From assembly GCA_002914845.1 (NCBI GenBank), contig JXTC01000349.1, forward strand, positions 128,832 to 192,831: 64,000 nt of DNA, in the 5' to 3' direction. This DNA is from Trema orientale. Lineage: Eukaryota > Streptophyta > Magnoliopsida > Rosales > Cannabaceae. The notes below the pieces were generated by a model. The model was not told the origin of the DNA. It searched no databases and was given only the letters and a program-made list of their open reading frames with translations. This document shows positions 23,401-37,255 of the stretch, piece by piece; the first letter of the stretch is position 1; each line of letters starts with the position of its first letter. The position numbers and the translations under genes were made by a program.

Positions 23401-23764
23401 TAATAGAGAAAAGGAAACAAAAACCAAAATCTCGCGCGCACATTCGACGGTCGGCGTCCGCCAAAGTCGCTAGAAGCTTTCTAAGACCTTCTCTTCTCTT
23501 CTCTTCGATTCTTCTTCTGATTCCCATTTAGATCTTTTTCCAATTTCTTCCTTCCAACAGGTTAACTTTCCGATTATTTTGGTTTTCATATCTTATATGC
23601 TACTAAAGATCTGTAATTTTGGATTTACCCTCTCTTTTATTTTTTTCATATTATTTTTCCGCAAAGTATGGATCTTCTTATAGATTTTATTTTCTTTTTC
23701 GTTACTCCAATAATATGCTGATTTAGATTTTTTTTTCCTCTCATTATTGAAGGATTGGAGAGCC

Positions 23765-26700
23765 ATGATTTGGGGAGTTCTTCGCCGTAGAGTTGCTTCG
23801 GTAAAATATATCCTTTTTTTTAAATAATTTGTTGTTGTTTATGGTCATGGGTTTTTTAATGGGCATCTTTTGTTTTGTGCTAGTTTTTTAATTATATGGT
23901 CTTTTTTTGGACTTGTGTTAAAAAGTAATGATTATGGAATTGTTTGTCTTTTCAGAATACGATTATTGGATTGTTTTAAAGTCTAATGGTTTCTTTATGT
24001 CTTAAATCAATAGTCTCAGGTGCTGGGACAAGCCTGGAGAGGTAGTCCCAAGGTGTCCGGTTCAGGCTGTTACCATACAGCCCGAAAAGAGGTACTAAGA
24101 CTCAGGACTAAGCTGCTCTTTTTCAGTTTGGTTTTTGGGAACTGGGTTTTTGATTTGGTGTTTGGATGTGCCACTAGAAACTAATGACGTTTGATTAATA
24201 GCATCTTTCATTATGAGGGAGGTTTAACATATTTTATGATCTCCCTAGTCTTTGCGTCACTCCTTGCTATGATGTTGTGAAAAACTGTAAAATTTTTTGC
24301 AGTCTTCATTCGTTCGGAAAGAGTTTGCCTGTGTCCAGAGCTCTAGCTACCACACAGTTTTAGGTAATTTATGGACACAATTGCCGAAGTTTCTTATTTT
24401 CAGACTTTGAATTTGCATCTTTGTCGCTGTTCTCGAGTTTTCATATGTCTAATTTTCCCCCACTTCATTGCAGGTGGCCATGTCTATACAAAACCAATCA
24501 GGTCAGTGGGTTCTCATATTTTATCTTTGTGCTTGGATATTGAATTTTCATCCTGCTTATTGTCATTCCCTCGGTTCAGACAAAAGGTTCTGAATTATTT
24601 GGATTTTCTGCCGGTTTTATTATCTCTCCCCCCCTCTCAAACCATGTTTTGGCGGCTGCAGGGAAGTTAATGCAATACCTCAAACAGAATCTGTTATCAG
24701 ATTGAGAAGTAGATCATTTTCTTCAGATAATGGTATATGCTGTTCTGGCTTAATCTACTTGGTCTCTATATACATCTACGGGGTTGTTTTTCTGGCTTTG
24801 CATTTCATATTTTCCACTGCACCTTTTAAATTTTATCGTTAAACTATGCAGAAGATGTGGTTGAAGCTGCTGTCCCTTTCATGGGTGAATCTATTACCGA
24901 TGGGACTTTGGCGAATTTCTTAAAGAGTATGTTACTAGTGGCTGCCTCTGCCTGTTATACGTTAACTTATCAAGTTCTGTTTACTTGCTGAGATTTAAAC
25001 TGTGTGCATGTACATGAATTGAATGCTTTCTCATGCTTGAAATGCATAACAAGCAGAACCCGGTGACAGAGTTGAAGCTGATGAGCCCATTGCTCAAATT
25101 GAAACTGATAAGGTTTTCCATCTGATGCGACTTTTTTCTGAATTTTTTTAATTTTGAAGCACTGTCAAGGGTTATTGCAGAAATTAAGTTATTGCCTGTT
25201 TTTATGTGTTTCATTAGGTAACAATTGATGTTGTTAGTCCTGCAGCTGGAGTTATAACAAAGGTAATAGTTTTGGAAACATTGCGTTGTATCCCTTGAGT
25301 TTGTTGAGATATTAGTTATTCGACAGTTTTACTCTTCTTGTACTGATTTCTTTGTAATTGGTAGTAGCTTTTGGCCAACGAAGGTGATACCGTGGAACCA
25401 GGCATCAAGATTGCTGCCATCTCCAAATCAGGTGAAGGTGCACCAAAAGCTGCTCCCTTGGAACAGGCTGCTAGTCAGCCATCACCTTCCAAAGAGAAGG
25501 AACATGTAGAAACACAGCCCTCCAAAACAGAAACTGCGTCTGTTAAGGAGGCAAAGAAAGAGCCATCTCCACTACAAACCAAGTCTAAGGGACTTCCACC
25601 ACCTCCTAAACCCACAGAACCCCAGCTCCCTCCTAGGGACAGAGAAAGACGGGTAAGTATTATTCATGTGTGAAAGAAAATATTTTAGTTTGGTTCAGAG
25701 TTGTTGCAATAATTGTTTCTTCATGTCTAGGTTCCCATGACAAGACTCAGGAAACGAGTTGCAACCCGTTTGAAAGACTCTCAGAATACATTTGCTTTGT
25801 TGACCACATTTAATGAGGTTGATATGTAAGTTTGAATCATCTATATAATTCAGCGAAAATAAGGCCTTGCCAGTGACATTTGCTACTAGTTTCTTAGTTC
25901 TGTTAAGTGCTTTCAGTGGCATAAATTTCTTCATTGTTCTTGTTAAAATAAACAAGATGACGCACAAAATATTTAAGTACAAGGATGGTTTGAAAAAAGT
26001 GGTTGAGAATGCACTTCTCTTATATTAGCAATGCTCTGAATGAAAGCAGCTATCTCACTTTCCCTATTAACACACACTGTAATGCAGGACTAACTTGATG
26101 CAGCTCCGTTCAGATTATAAGGAAGCCTTCGTTGAAAAGCATGGAGTGAAATTAGGCCTTATGTCAGGCTTTGTGAAAGTATGTGCTTTGTTGTCTTTCT
26201 CATGTGTATAGAGTACTGTAAATAACCTAAAAATGCTGTTATGCACTTCCAAATTCTCTTTGTAAACCTATATTCCTTATAGGCGCTCCTGAGCATTGTT
26301 TTTATCTGGTTCAGGCTGCCATAAGTGCACTCCAATATCAGCCAGTTGTTAATGCTGTCATTGATGGGGATGACATCATATATAGAGATTACATTGATAT
26401 TAGTATTGCAGTGGGCACTCCGAAGGTATTCCTGTTACTCTTTCAAATACTCTAAGGATATGATTTTTACTTTTTTCTAGCCATGTAGCTAACAAATAGT
26501 TAATCTCTCTCATTCCAGGGTCTTGTAGTTCCAGTTCTTCGTAATGCTGAAAGAATGAACTTTGGTGAAATAGAAAAGGAGATTAATACTCTGGCTAAGA
26601 AGGCAACTGATGGTTCTATCTCAATTGATGAGATGGCTGGTGGCACATTTACAATATCTAATGGCGGTGTTTATGGAAGCCTTCTGAGTACCCCCATTAT

Positions 26701-27056
26701 CAACCCTCCACAGGTATTCTTTATACTGCACAACTTGACTTCTGACTGACTTCTCAATGTAGGAAGAAGTATTACATTGTTGATTATCCCCACTTTCTCA
26801 CTTTGTACCTTAATTAAGGGATTAAAAAGGTTTTGCCTCATCTTTTCTTCTATTCTTGTGGCAGTCGGCTATACTGGGGATGCACTCAATTGTGAACCGT
26901 CCCATGGTCGTTGGAGGCAATGTTGTGCCAAGGCCAATGATGTACCTCGCATTAACGTATGACCATCGGCTGATTGATGGAAGAGAGGCAGTCTTCTTCT
27001 TGCGCCGTATCAAAGACGTAGTGGAAGACCCTCGCAGACTTCTCCTCGATGTATGA
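23765..27056 (+). CDS. Dihydrolipoamide succinyltransferase (E2 of 2-oxoglutarate dehydrogenase), mitochondrial
   Basis: Coding exons: 23765-23800, 24014-24091, 24303-24363, 24474-24501, 24662-24732, 24852-24926, 25057-25112, 25218-25262, 25368-25652, 25731-25825, 26088-26178, 26315-26425, 26519-26713, 26865-27056; every junction keeps frame and the product is 472 aa. A 5' UTR intron lies at 23561-23752. The enzyme transfers the succinyl group from lipoamide to CoA in the TCA cycle and forms the core of the complex. Residues 1-90 are an Arg/Ser-rich mitochondrial presequence. The lipoyl domain (about 95-170) has the lipoylated Lys135 in ETDKVTIDV. A Pro/Lys/Glu linker follows (about 171-240) without a recognisable E1/E3-binding domain, as is typical of this E2. 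The acyltransferase domain ends with DHRLIDG (His443, Asp447 catalytic) and the usual C terminus RRLLLDV. PRP-rich linker and lack of a second lipoyl domain separate it from pyruvate dehydrogenase E2. Confidence 0.96.
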
Positions 27057-27868
27057 AGAAGAAATTTTGCAATATACATGCAGTGCTGCATAAACTAGAA
27101 TAATCAAATCCCGAGTTTCAAATTTTTGTTTGAGATACCTTTCATTTCTATATGTTGTTAATTGCAACATCGGAAATTGTTTGCAAGAGTTGCTATGAAT
27201 TATTTAACCAATATGTTCTTTCATCGTTGTCGATGCCCTAATCGAACTTCTGATTCCCTTCTGGGATACTTTTGTATGCACTCATTATCATATATCTTGG
27301 TACATTGTTTTGAGGATGGTTGATTTTTCGGTAATGGCTTAAAAATCTGTCTTTTACTCGTGGCTTAGACGTGAGACGTCATATATTTCAATTTATGGTG
27401 CTCAAGGTGAGCATATAAATAGCACGGACCATTGCTCAGATACCATTGTTCAGATATTATGTCCTAGTAATATTTCGACAGAGCTCTGAGTTTTTAAGTA
27501 TTATACAATGTGTGTCAGTCACTGGACAATACGACATATCTGATTTCTCTTCTAGCCTTTTCCTTTTCCTTCTTGGGGATAAGCAGTATGAAGTTAAGAA
27601 AAGCTTCTGAGTTCCAACGTATATGTGGCCTTGCCATATGATTATACATTTCACATGGACAGTTTTACAAAAATTCGTTACTCAACCCGTAATATTTTGG
27701 ACATTGATATAATTTACGAGTACTGGTTTCCAAGTTTCCTCTACGCCTTTGTTTTATGCAGCAGCGCTTGAAACATCCAACAAAAAACTACTAATGTCTT
27801 GTTCCGTAATAATTTAAACAGCCAAAACATGATAGGTTTCTTTTCCTGATGCTGGAGATACTTCTCCC
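27057..27868. other. Convergent 3' region between E2 and the RAD16-like gene
   Basis: The two genes point at each other across 812 bp that must hold both 3' UTRs and polyadenylation sites. AATAAT- and AATAAA-like AT-rich signals are plentiful but none can be singled out. No other gene is seen. Confidence 0.5.
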
Positions 27869-29642
27869 TCAAGTGACGAAAAGAAATCTCATGTCTGCTT
27901 CAGTTAATTTTCCCAGGGCCTCTGAGGAACCACCTACAGTACTGTCAATGGGCAAAGGAATTGGGTCACTATGTGGTAACAGCCTATATTAAGGATGGAA
28001 AACTTGCATACCAACAATCTTACCCTTCAAACACTAGTTCCTTCTTCTCTTGCAGCTTCAAAATTCTCTCCTCAATTGTATTCTCTATTACAAATCTAAC
28101 AATTCTGCACACAGACATCAAGACTATAGAGCCACCCCGCCCTCAAAGAGAGGTTTAAAGACCTCAATGGATTATATGATCATAAAATATGACGGTAAAA
28201 AGAAAAAAGACAAACCTGATTGGTTTAAACTGCCCTATTCGGTGGATTCTATCTTGTGCTTGCCGCTCTACAGCTGGGTTCCACCACGGATCCATCAAGA
28301 AAACCTGAACAGACCCAGAATATGAGCCCATTTATTTATTGCAATAATATGAAGTGTCCAATGTGCATTGAAACTTCCAAATTAGAAGAAGCAAAAGCTA
28401 ATGCGAATCTAGATTACATCTTTCTACGCAGTCAGATTGCCGATGTAAAAGACCGTGTATGAAATAACATACACAACAAAACAACATTAACGATGACGAC
28501 AACTATAACAAAAACAAAAACGACAACAATAATTGACAATATTACAAGGCAATTTCATAGTTATTAATGCAAAGGACTACTTTTCTTTTTGCATTTTGCA
28601 AGAGAATAAACTACTTACATGTGATGCAATAGTAAGATTGAGAGCAACACCGCCAGCTTTCAGACTCATGAGGAAAATCTTGCAATCTGGAATCTCAGTA
28701 AATTTCTTAATAGCTGCATCCCTGGCAGCCAAGGACATGCTTCCATTCAACTGAACACAATTTATACCAGACTGCAAGAGGTTCATTCATCAGACATTAA
28801 TATGCTAGTAACCTCCTATGAAGTGGGGAGAAAAAGAACAGAAAATTTTAGAACTCTGGACAAATACCTTTTGGAGAGAGTAGTTTATGAGATCCAAGAA
28901 TGATGTGAACTGGCTGAAAACTATTCCTTTTGCAGAACCATCCTTCTCAATCATGAATCTGATTTCTTCCCTCTAGATCCACATAATTTCACTTAGCAAC
29001 AGACAAAAGATTTAGAAAAACCAAGAACAACACAGAAGATATAAGAAGCAAATTGACAGAAACCACTTTTTTCTTTTTGCAAGAAGTGGATGATAATTCT
29101 TCAGCAAGCATCAAATGAATAACGCAGATTTGTCAACGTAATGCCTGTGTTTGTTAAAGGAAATATTGTACACAAGATGGTGCACACCTGAAAATTTGTG
29201 GTAATAAACTATAAGGTTGAAGAATCAGATACAACTAAAGTGCTAAGTGATAAACCCCTGCCAAACCTCCTATCCACTTCACGTATGTGAGAAGTGCAAG
29301 TGATGAGCAGGAGCATTTCAAATAAATAAATCTAGAGGCTGATTTGTGTATGACTGTGCATATGGTTATCTAATGGCTGCTAAGTTGTTGGAAGGCATTG
29401 ACATTCCTCTTTGCAGCAGGAATAAAGATAGTTACACTGTATCCGGCATTCCGGTGTAGAGGCAGCTTCACGTATGTGAGAAGTGGCAAGTGATGAGCAG
29501 GAGCATTTCAAATAAATAAATCTAGAGGCTGATTTGTGTATGACTGTGCCTATGGTTATCTAATGGCTGATAAGTTTTAATGGAAGGCGTTGNTGTAGGG
29601 GCATTTTGTTGATAGCTGTTGAGGATATGAGAGAGAGAGAGA

Positions 29643-29677
<35 letters not shown>

Positions 29678-29808
29678 TATGACTGTGCCTATGGTTATCT
29701 AATGGCTGCTAAGTTGTAGGAAGGCATTGACATTCCTCTTTGCAGCAGGAATAAAGATAGTTACACTGTATTCGGTGTAGGGGCATTTTGGTGATAGCTG
29801 TTGAGGAT

Positions 29809-29848
<40 letters not shown>

Positions 29849-32800
29849 TGAAATATTTTTCTGGTTGTTAGAGCAAAGCTCTAGGGGAGAGAAGGTGAGT
29901 CTCTCTAATACTTCCCATTTCAGCACCTTGTTTATCTTCTCTTTCTGTTCCTTTCAGCTTCATTTCTATTTCAATAATAGAGGATTTTCCATCATAACTT
30001 GAATTCCATCTGTTGTTCTCTGGTTCTGTACTGGTGTGTCTGTGAGTTCTGGTTGCAGGTCTTATCACTAAGATGTGCTTCTAAGCGGTATCGCTACTAA
30101 ATGTAACAAGTTGGCAAAACTTGCGGCAAGTAATTTTAATAGAGATACCACATACAAGAATACTCTTTAAATCACTAGCAGCATGCCCATTAACAATAAT
30201 TGGATGACCTAAAGAATTAAAAGTCAGACCAGCATATAAATGATTAATATCATACATACCAAAGCCTCAATTTTTGTGCTTGTTTGAAAATTGTCAAGTT
30301 GAATTCTGTTTAGAATACTTGAGGACCTGAAGCCCTTTACAGTAGTTTTGCTGCTCTGATTCCCAGTATCTGAATTTGTTGTCCAATCAATAGTAAGCAA
30401 TTTTGAGCATGAAGGGCATGAGACTTCTCCCAAGGAAGCAGCATAATCGATTACACAAGTTTTGCAAAAGACATGTTCACAATTGGTAACCTGAAAGGTA
30501 GAGGGAAAAACTTGAGCAAAGCTCATTATAAATAAAAGTAGACTTTTGAAAGAAAAATCAACAACTCTCCATGACTTAAAACAAAATAAGACAACAAATA
30601 AACATTTAACTTCTTTTGAGGGGGGGTGGAACAAAAACCATAGACGTTACTAGTTTGTCATAGCATTCCAACTCTTTATAGACCAAAAAAGAGAATGTTT
30701 AGCTGTAATTAACATCATTACATTTAAAGTTATGTTTTACTATGATCCTCTCAACTTTAGAAGCCACAGCTATGCCTCACTTAGCATCTTTCTAGGATAG
30801 GTGGTATGTACTTTAAAGGACAGAGTGATTGAATAATGTTTACTTTCAATCTGGAGTACATTTGTAAAATAATAGGAAAGATATGGGGCTAAAAAGGAGG
30901 AACTGACCACAGGATCTTCTGCTGGATCATGACAAATGCCACATACTCGCTCATCAGTATTAGTATGCACACTGTTTGCATTTCTCATTGCTGAAGTTGC
31001 AGAATATACCACAAGATAAGGATGATCAACTGCCTGTGATAAACAATAGAGAAAGTAGAAGCAATATTGAATGACAAAAACAGAAGGCAAAATGGAGATA
31101 AGGATAATAAAACAGAAGAAAAGTGTTCTCTTTACAACAATAAAATATCGCACTTCAAAATTATGAAGTTGAAATCTAAGGTACAATAAAATACGCACTT
31201 CAAAATTAGGAAGATGAAATCTAAGGTTCAGATTTTTTGCTTAGAGAATCATTATAATAAGTTCACCTGGCGCAAACGTGTGAGAAGGTCAAATATGTGA
31301 GCGTAGTTATTCATTACTGTTCCTGCTTCAACATATCTGTAAGCAAGAAAACAAAATAAATAACCATACAAAATATCATTTAGGTAGATTCTTGCAGAAT
31401 ATTTTAGTTTACTCTGAAGAACCCACAAGAATTGAACTTTCAATGAAGTTGCAACTTCAAATCACAGCAAATTCTATTTATGGAGAACTAAAGAAGAAAA
31501 ACTCTTCTATTTTACCACATTAAAAGAAAACAAAGAGGAGATAGATCATATACGTGTTAAATTGCGCCTGACTATCATTGTACAATGACTCATAGTAATC
31601 TTGCTCGCTGATATCCAATGCATCCCTCCTCAATGACACCTATGGTAAAATTAGGATAAATATCAGAAAATTAAACACTCTGTCAAGCTGCAACAGGAGC
31701 AATAATGATAGAACTTACTATTCTTGGAGGAAGTGCAAGATCAGCGGCCCTGCCCTTTTTAGTTCTTCGCAGCACTATGCTCTTTAATATTTTGTGTTTT
31801 AACAATATCATGGCCCTTTTTCCTGGCTCTTGATTCCCATATGATTGTATAGGTGTAGCAATAAACTTGCAAGATTAAAAATTCACATTAGCACAAAAAT
31901 ATATGATGCCCAAAAACATCAGCAAAATAATAGAAGAATAATGACATGGATACTCACTTTATTCCACCAACAAAAATGTCTAACAGATTTATGAGGGCAA
32001 TTTGAACATTGTGACGAGGAACTGCAGAAAAGCACCGAAGTTTAAAATACACGTGTATATATATATATATGTATATGTATGTACATAACATAGGAAAATA
32101 CAATACCAAGTTATTAAAATTTTGGTTGGTTATCTCTCAAGGCATGCACAAAGTAACAAACAATAGACTCTTAAACCATACCTATGATCAAGAGCTCTGC
32201 AATCACAGTCCTTACAGAAGTAATAGGAGTATGGAACAATTTGTAGAAAGCGGACCTGTTTAAAGTGAATAACAACTATATAAGCGAGAAAGTAAGGTCC
32301 CTTAGCATAATCATTACTTTTAAACATAATGTAAGCTTACCAGAGAGTAAAGCTCTCCAACACGGTTCTGAAGAGGAGTACCGCTTAAAGCCCATTTGTA
32401 CAAGGACTCTAAAGCAAGAACAGCTTTGGCAGTATTACATCGTCTAGCTTTTATATAATGTGCCTACAGTTCAAGAGGAAGGCGCACATATTTACAAAAG
32501 CATTTGTAAATTTAGCAGGTGAAAGCCACATTTATTGTCTGATTAAAGAAGCAATAAATATCTAGAGGGAAAAAGTACCCCATAACATCACAAGGATACA
32601 AGTAAATTACAGACGAACAAGCCCATGAAAAGCAAGCATAACAAGGTTTCATTTATTTAATTCACACACACTACACTTAAGGCATTATGCCAAATCACCT
32701 CATCCAAAATAATACGATCCCAATTCACAGCATGCAAAAGTGATTTTCCCCGGGGCAATGCTTGCGCCGACTGCTCCATTTCAAATCTCAAAGTCCTAGC

Positions 32801-34360
32801 TTCCTTCTTGTTCTGCTTTGTTTTCTTGTCTTTGGGAGATTTGGCATCCGACTTTGATGTTGATGGCATAGATTTTGACCTTTTACTTTGTTGCTTAGAC
32901 TGCTTCTCAGTTTTAAAAGCATCCGGCCCACAAAAGTATTTCAAGTGTATTGACATCTTTTTACCGTGAAACATCTTTCCACAGTAACTACACTTCTCTT
33001 TGGGAGGCATCACATTCTTCCTGTACTCAGCCTCAACAATTGAGTATGTCGTTATGACAAAATCATACTCAGAAAAATGCTTAAAATTTTTCTCTCTGTT
33101 TGCCCCATGATACACCAATACCTTCGTGCTCCCCTTTGAGGTAAACCTATCTATTTCGCTCACCCACTGGCTCACGGCGACCACAGGACAGATGACAAGT
33201 GTGGCCTTAATTCTAGGCAAGCCAGTTGATGAACCTGACGACACTGACGTCTCAAATGCTTCGCCAGTTGCCCTGCGAAACTCTCGTTTGGCAAGGACAA
33301 GTGCAATTGCTTGGATGGTTTTCCCCATTCCCATTTCATCTGCAAGGATTCCTCCTCTAGTAACAGAGTTTTCTTGTTTTAAAGCCCAAGATAACCACTC
33401 CTTTTGGTATCTCAGCAAATCCATAATCAAATCCGCCGGTGCTTCCGTAGCTTCAGTTATCACTTCATTCCGATTCTCAAAATCAAAATCTTTCGAACTA
33501 TTCTCATCAATCCATCTCTCATGCTCCTCTTCCCAAACATTCCACATCAAAGTTGGCTTCGACTTGCCGTTTTTCGACTTCTTTTTATAGGTTTCCATCC
33601 TTTCTACTACTTGCTGCAAAGCCTGGTCTATTTCATCAGTGATCTTCATCTCTACTTGCGCTCTTCCACCCAATGTGGGTCCTTCAGAATTTTTATTTCT
33701 TCCCACCTTCCTCCTTTTGGAAGCCTTGGTGGTTTTATGGTAATCTTCATCTACATTACATATCATTTTTTGTCATAACACACGTGATTGATTCTTTTTT
33801 TTCTTTTTTTTTTTTTTTATAACAGAAAAAAAGTAAATCCCACCTATAAATACCTGTGATTAAAACTAAAGCAAAAACTGAGAAATCTAATCAGACCCAA
33901 CTACGAAAAGAATTACCTTCATCACGGTTAGAGCTGCTGCCATCGGAATCCGAAGATGTCGCCACGTAAATTTCACCATCAGATTCAGAGCTATTGTCAT
34001 TATTACTGTCATCTTCCCTATCAGGTCCATTTCCTGAGACGTGTCCACGTTCATGCATTAGAACACACATATACAAATGAAATTAGCCCATAAAATCTCA
34101 GTTCGGTTCACCTTTTAAAATAAAAAAGTTGGACATGGAAAACCAAAATTAAAAATAAAAACTTGATTAAAATGCTAGGGCATCTGAATTTCATCAAGAT
34201 CCTATAAAGATTCGAGTAATCAAAGAGGACAATTCTGGCAATTAAAACAACCAAATAGGAAGGGCAAAAAGGGGAAAAACAAAATAACAGTGAGAGTGAG
34301 AGTGAGGGTTTTACCGTCGGCAGGTGAAGCAGATATTTTTCTGCGGGAACGAAGCTCCAT
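27869..34360 (-). CDS. RAD16-like SNF2-family ATPase with RING finger
   Basis: Sixteen coding exons on the minus strand: 34360-34315, 34033-33917, 33750-32699, 32463-32341, 32255-32182, 32021-31958, 31865-31719, 31639-31554, 31336-31267, 31033-30908, 30490-30260, 28972-28868, 28771-28619, 28304-28216, 28104-28024, 27941-27869; all phases agree, product 878 aa. An acidic Ser/Asp-rich N terminus precedes the helicase. Motif I is DEMGMGKT (about 192-199), motif II DEAH (404-407, across a splice), then SGTPLQN. A Cys-rich insert ([24 protein letters not shown]) and an earlier CSYC...H zinc-finger-like motif match RAD16 relatives. The C3HC4 RING uses C624, C627, C639, H641, C644, C647, C660 and C663 and sits between the ATPase lobes. 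The C lobe has [22 protein letters not shown] and [11 protein letters not shown] (813-823). Yeast Rad16 works with Rad7 in global-genome nucleotide excision repair; a nuclear repair/ubiquitin-ligase role is inferred. The intron at 28973-30259 is enlarged by tandem repeats. Confidence 0.95.
29278..29850. repeat. Tandem repeat block with GA/GT microsatellites in a RAD16-like intron
   Basis: A unit of about 190 bp starting CTTCACGTATGTGAGAAGTG occurs at about 29278 and again at 29468; a third partial unit, from TATGACTGTGCCTATGGTTA, starts at about 29679. The second unit is cut by an N at 29593. (GA)n and (GT)n tracts follow at about 29630-29677 and 29813-29846. The unit ends in GTAGGGGCATTTTG.TGATAG. 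The N probably marks collapsed or unresolved repeat copies, so true copy number may be higher. Confidence 0.85.
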
Positions 34361-34730
34361 TGATGGGGTAAGAAAGAGAAAGATAGGTTTATTTATTTAT
34401 TTTATTATTTTTTTCTGGAGAACGAAGAAGAAGAAGAAGAAGATGATTAAGAAGACGAAGGCGAGACGGAAAAGACGAGACGATTGGAGTCAGTAAACTC
34501 GTCGTGACTCGTGAGTGTGTCAAAGGCAAAAGCAAAGGCAGGCCACGCAGGAGAGTGGCTCAGTCAGACCTCGCTTTTGGTGGTATCGTTTGGAGTGTCT
34601 GCGGTGCGCAACAGAACGGCGGGAAACTACTACTTGTATACTGGCTGAGCAGTGGGTGCCCACGCATCATGGGCCCACGGGAAGGCTTGGAATAGGATTT
34701 TTATTTTCTTTTTATTTTTTATGTTTTATT
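34361..34730 (-). promoter_or_regulatory. 5' UTR and probable promoter of the RAD16-like gene
   Basis: Upstream of the ATG lies a (TTC)n-rich leader (minus strand; GAAGAAG on the plus strand at about 34424-34445). Farther up, ATGGGCCCACG (34669-34679) contains overlapping TGGGCC/TGGGCY site II-type elements, and GTGGGTGCCCAC lies next to it. No TATA box is seen, as expected for a repair gene with broad expression. Confidence 0.4.
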
Positions 34731-34945
34731 TTTGGGTAAAATTTACAGCGAGTGTGGTATTGTTGTACTGTACTGTAGCCTGCTATAAATGTGATTTAAA
34801 CAAGAAGTCGCTGTGGGAAAAAATATTTAGGTATTTGATAAATTTAATTTACAAAATAATTGTACTATTTAAAAGTAATATCTAGTCATTGGTAAACTAG
34901 AGATTAGAAATTATGTGTACTCTAAAATATTATTTTAGATGAATT

Positions 34946-35876
34946 GGGTTAATGGCACCATTAGTCCCCAACCTATGATCATTTTAGCATTTTAGTCCTC
35001 AACCTTCTTTTTGTGGCATTTAAGTCCTAAATGTTTGTTTTTTTGGTACCATTGTTCCTTTTGGTATATTTCATCCAAGATTCCATTAAAATTTATTTGA
35101 ATGAGAGAAATTTTACACCATTGATCTTGAATTTTCAATTGTTTAACAATTTAGTCCATAATTTTTTTTTTTGGTATTCATATTTCTGATTAACAATAAT
35201 GTATTTGTCAATCTTTCAGAATATTAAAATTCAAATACGGATATAAAACAAACAGTTCATTTAAAAACTAAATTCAAAAAAGAAAAAAATTATACTAATA
35301 AACCTTAATTTATGTCAAACTATAGTAACTTTATGAATAAAAAATAATTATCTTACTATTTTTAAAACTAAAATTTTTTTGTATACAGTCATACATGCTT
35401 TTACACTAGTCAAATTTAACTGAAAATTTACTACATCTATTAAATATTCATGTAATTATGAATGGTTATTCTAAAAAATTAATTAACTATTTGCAGCAAA
35501 TAAGCCCGAAAAGTTTTATAGTTTTCCATTAAATGTTTATTTCTTTATGTAATTGCATATGTCAATCTTTCGAAAAATTAATTTTTTAGAATTTTAATTT
35601 TCTGAAAGATTGGCAGATGCAATATTGTTAATCGAAAATATGAATACCAAAAAAAAATTATAGATCAAATTGTTAAACAACTGAAAATTCGAGATCAATG
35701 GTGCAAAATTTCTCTCATTCAAATAAATTTTAACGGAATCTTGGATGCAATATGCCAAAAGGACTAACGGTGCCAAAAAAACAAACGTTTAGGACTTAAA
35801 TGCTACAAAAAAAAAGGGGTTGAGGACCAATATGCCAAAATGATCATAGATTAGGGACCAATGGTGCCATTAACCC
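34946..35876. mobile_element. Foldback element with about 290-bp inverted arms (931 bp)
   Basis: The left end GGGTTAATGGCACCATTAGT and the right end ...AATGGTGCCATTAACCC are complementary. The arms stay alignable inward for about 290 bp (CATTTAAGTCCTAAATGTTTG; CATTGATCTTGAATTTTCAA; GTCAATCTTTCAGAA) to about 35235 and from about 35585. Possible target repeats TGAATT/TGATTT are weak. No coding capacity. Superfamily not determined. Confidence 0.8.
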
Positions 35877-37255
35877 TGATTTGTATTATGAAAGCAGAAT
35901 CAACTTTGAAAAGTAACATTTACCATGCTTTATCAAAATTGCTGACCAAAAGCAATGACTTACTTAGCGCCTCATCCTCCCTCTTTTTCTCTCTAACTGT
36001 TTTTAAAAGCTAAAAGTAGAATCTAGAAACAATTTCAAATGAGACCTTACACTTAGGTCTTCTTTGGTGCATTGATGTTTGATTAGGATAATGATATTTA
36101 TCCTAATTTAATGTTTGATACTAAGAATTACAACAGGGCGGATCATGTCAATTTTTTAATTACCATCCCTAACCCTAAAGGGCAATCACAATATTCATTC
36201 CATTTAAACACGGAAGCAGTGTGGGGATTAATCAAGCAATAACGTGGAAAATCATGGTTACTTATTACTTGTTAATAATGAGCCAATGACAAAATAACGA
36301 AAAAAAGATGAGAATACTATCTACATTTATTTTTCTAATATCTGACAAAACATTAAACACAACAATATATTAAATAATTTTTATACACTAAAATTCGAAT
36401 ATATTAGTATATATAATTCTCTAAACTCATTTTTTCCAAACGATAAATGAATATTAGAGGTATAGAATGAAATATATATCTACATATATAATAATTTTGT
36501 ATGTGAATATAATATATATATATATATACCAAGGCAGGTACAGAGCAGATATACTAATACTGTCCCCGTACCATACGCGCATACTGGAGCGTTCAAAATG
36601 ACCAATTGAAAAACTAGTAAATTGAACAGTTCGATTCAGTTTGCGATTTGACAAAAAATGATTAGTTTGAAACTGAAATTGGCCAATATGTTAGTTTATA
36701 CATACATACATACATATATATATTTAATATGGTTTATCTAAGTATGATATGAGTTCTTACTTAATATAATGCTTAATTTTGATTTTTATGTTTCTAGTAT
36801 TTATTTTTTAAAATATGTGTTGTATTATTTCATTTTTGAAATAATGTGTCATATTTTATGTTTTATTTTTTTTAAAGAAAAAAAAAACTAATTTTTGATC
36901 AAGAAACAAGTTTAAATTGTGACACCACTAAAAATTTTAAACTACGGAAACTGCTCAAACCAAACTTCAAATGAGTTTTTTTAGTTATTTTTAAAATAAT
37001 TAATCATTTTACCATATGTCTTTTGGCCTCAGTATGAGTTAATTTTTCTTTTTTTTTTTCGTGAATTGATATTTAATTACCCGTAAATAACAAAGTTGTT
37101 CTTCTTTTACCCTCTCAATACTAATACTGTTAACAAATCGTCAATATGTAAGAGTCCAATAGTCTTTCTCTCTCACAAGTTTCTTTTATTGAATATTTTC
37201 AAATAGGCAGGCTTTTTTTTTTTTTTTTTTTCTAACAATCAAATAAATAAAAGAA
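35877..37255. other. AT-rich intergenic sequence, possible left end of a larger element
   Basis: No gene is seen. At about 36057, TCTTCTTTGGTGCATTGATG and TAGGATAATGA resemble the reverse complement of 38850-38900 (GGATTTGGTGCACAGAATTA, TAGGATTATCA), which would make a decayed TIR element of about 2.85 kb around the foldback at 37256-38313. (TA)n tracts occur at about 36510 and 36715. Confidence 0.35.

Noticed and set aside
24371-24670. 99-codon frame inside the E2 gene
   Set aside because: It reads through an intron; the spliced model with conserved lipoyl and catalytic motifs explains the region.
33126-33590. 154-codon frame on the plus strand
   Set aside because: It is antisense to exon 3 of the RAD16-like gene, whose minus-strand reading has full helicase motifs.
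34290-34739. Short plus-strand frames around 34.3-34.7 kb
   Set aside because: They overlap the RAD16-like first exon, its UTR and promoter in antisense; one is a Lys/Arg run from a GAAGAA repeat.
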